Both the position numbers and the translations under genes were made by a program. This document shows, piece after piece, positions 21,601-23,141 of a stretch of 23,141 nt of DNA (the stretch's first letter is position 1; the number at the start of each line of letters is the position of its first letter). Source of the DNA: an uncultured Collinsella sp. (GTDB taxonomy: Bacteria; Actinomycetota; Coriobacteriia; Coriobacteriales; Coriobacteriaceae). Location of the stretch: positions 1 to 23,141 of the forward strand of contig USAX01000019.1 of NCBI GenBank assembly GCA_900552705.1. The letters run 5' to 3'. The notes beneath the pieces are model-generated. The model was not told where the DNA came from. It worked only from the letters and a program-made list of their open reading frames with translations, and did not search any database.

Positions 21601-22326
21601 CGCCACATGCATGTTATGGACCGCCTCGTCGGTGAGCGCCAACTCGCGGCACGGGAAGATCTCGATACTGTCCTCGTTGCCGATGGTCTGGCCCGTTGAA
21701 CTCACCATGCGGCGGATGCGGTCGATCTCGTCGCCGAAAAATTCAATGCGCACGGGCGCCTTTTCCTGCGCGGGAAACACCTCGACGGTGTCGCCGTGCA
21801 CACGGAACAGGCCGGGCGCGTCGGCGGCGCCGGCATTGGTGTAGCCCATGCCCACCAGACGCTGCGGCACCTCGTCAAAGGGAATCTCCTCGCCCACCGC
21901 AAAAGTAGTGGACTCCCAGTAGCGACTCTCGACCGGCGGCACGCAGCGCAGCAGTGCACGGGCCGAGGCGACCATGATGCAGTTATCGCCGCGCACGATG
22001 CGCCCTAAAGCCTCGCAGCGTTGGGCCACCACGGCGTCGTCGGGCGCCTGCTCACGCCATGGATAGTCTTTGCGCTCGGGAAAGCGGCACACATGCGCCA
22101 GACCCACATAGGCGGCCAGGCTGCGCGCGGCGCGATCGGCCGCGTCCTCGCCGCTCACGATATAGACCGTGGGACGCGGGCGGCGCGCAAACTGGGCTGC
22201 CGCCATGAGCGTGCGGCCCGACTGCGACACGGCCAGCGTCACGTCCTCGCCGGCATCGAGTCCGGCCTCGACGGTCTGCAGCGCCTCGGCAGTGTAGAGC
22301 TGCGCGGCTATACGGTGAATGAGCAT
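18694..22326 (-). CDS. mfd: Transcription-repair coupling factor Mfd
   Basis: 1210 aa DNA translocase that removes RNA polymerase stalled at lesions and recruits UvrA for excision repair. In order: UvrB-like N-terminal domains (about 1-350, including FPERKDYPW and FRVHGDTVEVFP), RNA-polymerase-interacting CarD-like domain (about 527-590, FKPGDYVVHATHGI, VPLEQVDRITRYVG), helicase with Walker A GDVGFGKT (about 687), DEEQ box (about 784, IDEEQRFGV), QLKGRVGRS motif VI, and a C-terminal TRCF domain. Complete. The ATG at 22326 is chosen because GGAGG lies 5 bases upstream; the frame extends 21 codons further to 22389 but through the hairpin 3' of nth. The C-terminus carries a Gly/Ala-rich stretch (GAGAGSGLGRGLD). 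Confidence 0.95.
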   Translation of the reverse strand: MLIHRIAAQLYTAEALQTVEAGLDAGEDVTLAVSQSGRTLMAAAQFARRPRPTVYIVSGEDAADRAARSLAAYVGLAHVCRFPERKDYPWREQAPDDAVVAQRCEALGRIVRGDNCIMVASARALLRCVPPVESRYWESTTFAVGEEIPFDEVPQRLVGMGYTNAGAADAPGLFRVHGDTVEVFPAQEKAPVRIEFFGDEIDRIRRMVSSTGQTIGNEDSIEIFPCRELALTDEAVHNMHVALYRASQSDSKLAALLEMVDARIVTPELDRFLPVMYGQTVSPLAHVSGKALVVLSEPRSLFDDCLRAYEDIEARAGEAGIDRLEGLYVRAQQLDFGAQQRLNYVSLIRAGGAVTAELKIEQPAIAGSDNRFMTRIQEVVGKRYACVFAIPDRGARESMELTFGDEGITFEESLTAAPENAGVIGERVRVATADSADRAARQEAHASIHERKADALNARSLEAGAAQAAAGAAVPTISRGRVTFVDAALPQGVVVPDANLAVFSIADLNARMDANRARSRRKVDITQITFPFKPGDYVVHATHGIALFSEIARQEVGGKERDYFLLEYADGDKLYVPLEQVDRITRYVGPDGDKPRLTRLNTADWTRATNKARKNAKKLAFDLVDLYTRRSSIAGIACPPDTPEQIEMEQSFPYDETRDQLEAIADIKADMEAPKPMDRLLCGDVGFGKTEVALRAAFKCVDSGRQVMVLCPTTILAQQHYETFFERFAPFGLEVEVLSRFRTPAQQKRALKAFAEGTIDVLIGTHRLLSADVNPKNLGLVIIDEEQRFGVQHKEQLKNLREQIDVLTLSATPIPRTMQMATSGVRDMSLITTPPTGRRPVIVHVGEYDPDVVSAAIRLEVGRGGQVYYVSNRVKTIDDAVARVHEAAPEARVGVAHGKMSPREVEDVMIEFATKKIDVLIATTIVESGIDNATANTLIIEDSQRLGLAQLYQLKGRVGRSATQAYAYFMFPGELPLTEEATARLTALSEFQDLGSGMRIAMRDLEIRGAGSLMGAEQHGNLSSVGFDLFTQMLGQAVAEARGDDDAGVEAASVGINLPADYFLSEEYMPAVDQRVLVYRKLAAAEDLESVDEVQEETEAAHGELPLAGLNLFNRARIRIRGERLGLESVTLSGGRITFLGVDVPKKVAFEFKNRYGAVNFPKSRKLSVPYKAGAGAGSGLGRGLDANDGTGPVAAALMLLQQLGATDDD

Positions 22327-22350
22327 GTGGTCCTCCGGCATCGCAACGCC

Positions 22351-22378
22351 AAAAGCCCGCCGGGGCAGGCTCGGCGGG
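22351..22378 (-). terminator. Terminator-like hairpin between nth and mfd
   Basis: On the minus strand CCCGCCG (22372-22378) pairs with CGGCGGG (22356-22362) across a 9-base loop, followed by CTTTT. It sits about 105 bases after the nth stop but only 14 bases before the mfd ribosome site, so it is inside any mfd leader. Confidence 0.6.
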
Positions 22379-22452
22379 TCGTACATCAAAACTATTGATT
22401 GTCATGGTAACGCATGGGGCGGACTCCGGCTCAAGGGCAAACCCAGCCCCGC

Positions 22453-22477
22453 AAAAAACGCCAGACGAAGATGCGTT
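22453..22477 (-). terminator. Weak terminator directly after nth
   Basis: On the minus strand AACGC (22473-22477) pairs with GCGTT (22457-22461) over an 11-base loop and is followed by a six-T run. The short stem makes it uncertain. Confidence 0.3.
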
Positions 22478-22482
22478 CCGCC

Positions 22483-23141
22483 CTACCCCGCCACGCGCAC
22501 GCTGGGGCACAAATCTGCCAGCGGACACTCGTCACACTTGGGTTTGCGGGCGTCGCAGATCTCGCGACCAAAGGTGATCCACTGATGGTTGACCGACTCC
22601 CAATACTCGTGCGGCAAAATCTTGAGCAGATCCTGCTCGGTCTTGAGCGGTTCCTTGGCATGCGTCTTGGGACTCAGCATCAGGCGGTGCGCAATGCGGT
22701 TGACGTGCGTGTCCACCGCAATACCCTCCACGATGCCATACCCCACGTTGAGCACGATGTTCGCCGTCTTGCGTCCCACGCCCGGCAGCTTCACGAGTTC
22801 CTTCATGTCGGCCGGCACCTCGCCGTCATAGTCGGCGACGATCATCTGCGCGGCCTCGACGGCATGCTTGGCTTTGCTCTTGTAGAAGCCGAGCGACTTG
22901 ATGGTGTCCGCCACGTCAGCTACGCTCGCCCCGGCCATGGCCTCGGGCGTGGGCCACTGGGCAAACAGCCGCGGCGTCACTTTGTTGACCTGCGCATCGG
23001 TCGTTTGCGCCGAAAGCAGCACCGCGATCAGCAGGCGGAAGGGATTCTCGTGGTCCAAAAAGCACTCGACCGGGCCATAGCGACGGTTGAGGCGCTCACA
23101 CACCTCGATGGCGCGCTCGCGCTTGGCGGCATTGGTCTCGC
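22483..23141 (-). CDS. nth: Endonuclease III (DNA glycosylase/AP lyase), 5' end outside window
   Basis: At least 219 aa seen; the frame stays open to the window edge and no start with a ribosome site is visible, so the first residues are missing. Base-excision repair enzyme that removes oxidised pyrimidines and cuts the abasic site. Visible: LLIAVLLSAQTTD, helix-hairpin-helix LPGVGRKTANIVL with the catalytic Lys, VDTHVNR with the catalytic Asp, and a C-terminal 4Fe-4S cluster C-X6-C-X2-C-X5-C (CDARKPKCDECPLADLC). A GTG at 23103 is possible as start, but the upstream codons (ETNAAKRERAIEV) fit a usual Nth N-terminus. It precedes mfd, placing two DNA-repair genes together. Confidence 0.93.
   Translation of the reverse strand, partial: ETNAAKRERAIEVCERLNRRYGPVECFLDHENPFRLLIAVLLSAQTTDAQVNKVTPRLFAQWPTPEAMAGASVADVADTIKSLGFYKSKAKHAVEAAQMIVADYDGEVPADMKELVKLPGVGRKTANIVLNVGYGIVEGIAVDTHVNRIAHRLMLSPKTHAKEPLKTEQDLLKILPHEYWESVNHQWITFGREICDARKPKCDECPLADLCPSVRVAG

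Noticed and set aside
18691..21699. A 1002-codon open frame on the plus strand opposite mfd
   Set aside because: It is the antisense image of mfd. GC-rich codon use removes stops on the opposite strand. The protein has no recognisable domains, while mfd on the other strand has every expected motif.

Overview
The window is GC-rich and dense, with nearly all genes on the minus strand. It looks like a gut coriobacterium, most likely Collinsella or a close relative. This is an inference from three things: GC-rich codon use, a mannose-family PTS beside fructosamine-type sugar isomerases and FrlR-like GntR regulators, and many short GGGAC-core palindromes between genes. No rRNA, tRNA, CRISPR array, transposase or prophage gene is visible.

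Layout: a plus-strand L-2-hydroxyacid (lactate-type) dehydrogenase (181-1158) converges on a SIS-domain sugar-phosphate deglycase (SIS1, 1290-2258). Upstream of SIS1 in the same direction lie a GntR/UTRA regulator (GntR1, 2403-3158) and recQ (3161-5134), which are almost fused. After a repeat-rich gap comes a second regulator (GntR2, 5530-6249), then a YitT-type membrane protein (6469-7476) and a HAD phosphatase/mutase (7832-8461). The main catabolic block reads leftward from 13661: a DMT/EamA exporter, PTS IIAB, IIC, IID, and a second deglycase (SIS2, 8618-9601). A third deglycase (SIS3, 13993-14985) is divergent from a third regulator (GntR3, 15191-15913). The right third is mostly housekeeping: GNAT acetyltransferase, threonine aldolase, PAP2 phosphatase, mfd, and an endonuclease III gene cut by the window edge.

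Working model (inference): the PTS imports and phosphorylates one or more glycated amines (Amadori-type sugars such as fructoselysine or glucoselysine). SIS1, SIS2 and SIS3 would split different phosphorylated adducts into hexose phosphate and free amine. All three keep a Glu and a His 16 residues apart, matching the GlmS/FrlB-type catalytic pair. Each deglycase has a GntR/UTRA regulator nearby. A 13-bp operator-like palindrome (ACGT-N5-ACGT) occurs in both the GntR2 promoter and the PTS promoter, which links that regulator to the PTS-SIS2 operon. Separate direct repeats sit at the SIS1 promoter and in the SIS3/GntR3 divergent region, which suggests three parallel regulatory circuits.

The most unusual signal is non-coding: two ~147-bp elements (5378-5524 and 13839-13983), each starting a few bases after the stop codon of GntR2 and SIS3. 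They share conserved flanks and the same nested stem architecture, with compensatory changes in the stems, as expected of a structured RNA. The window also holds about ten short palindromes sharing a GGGAC core (REP-like) and a 124-bp imperfect inverted repeat.
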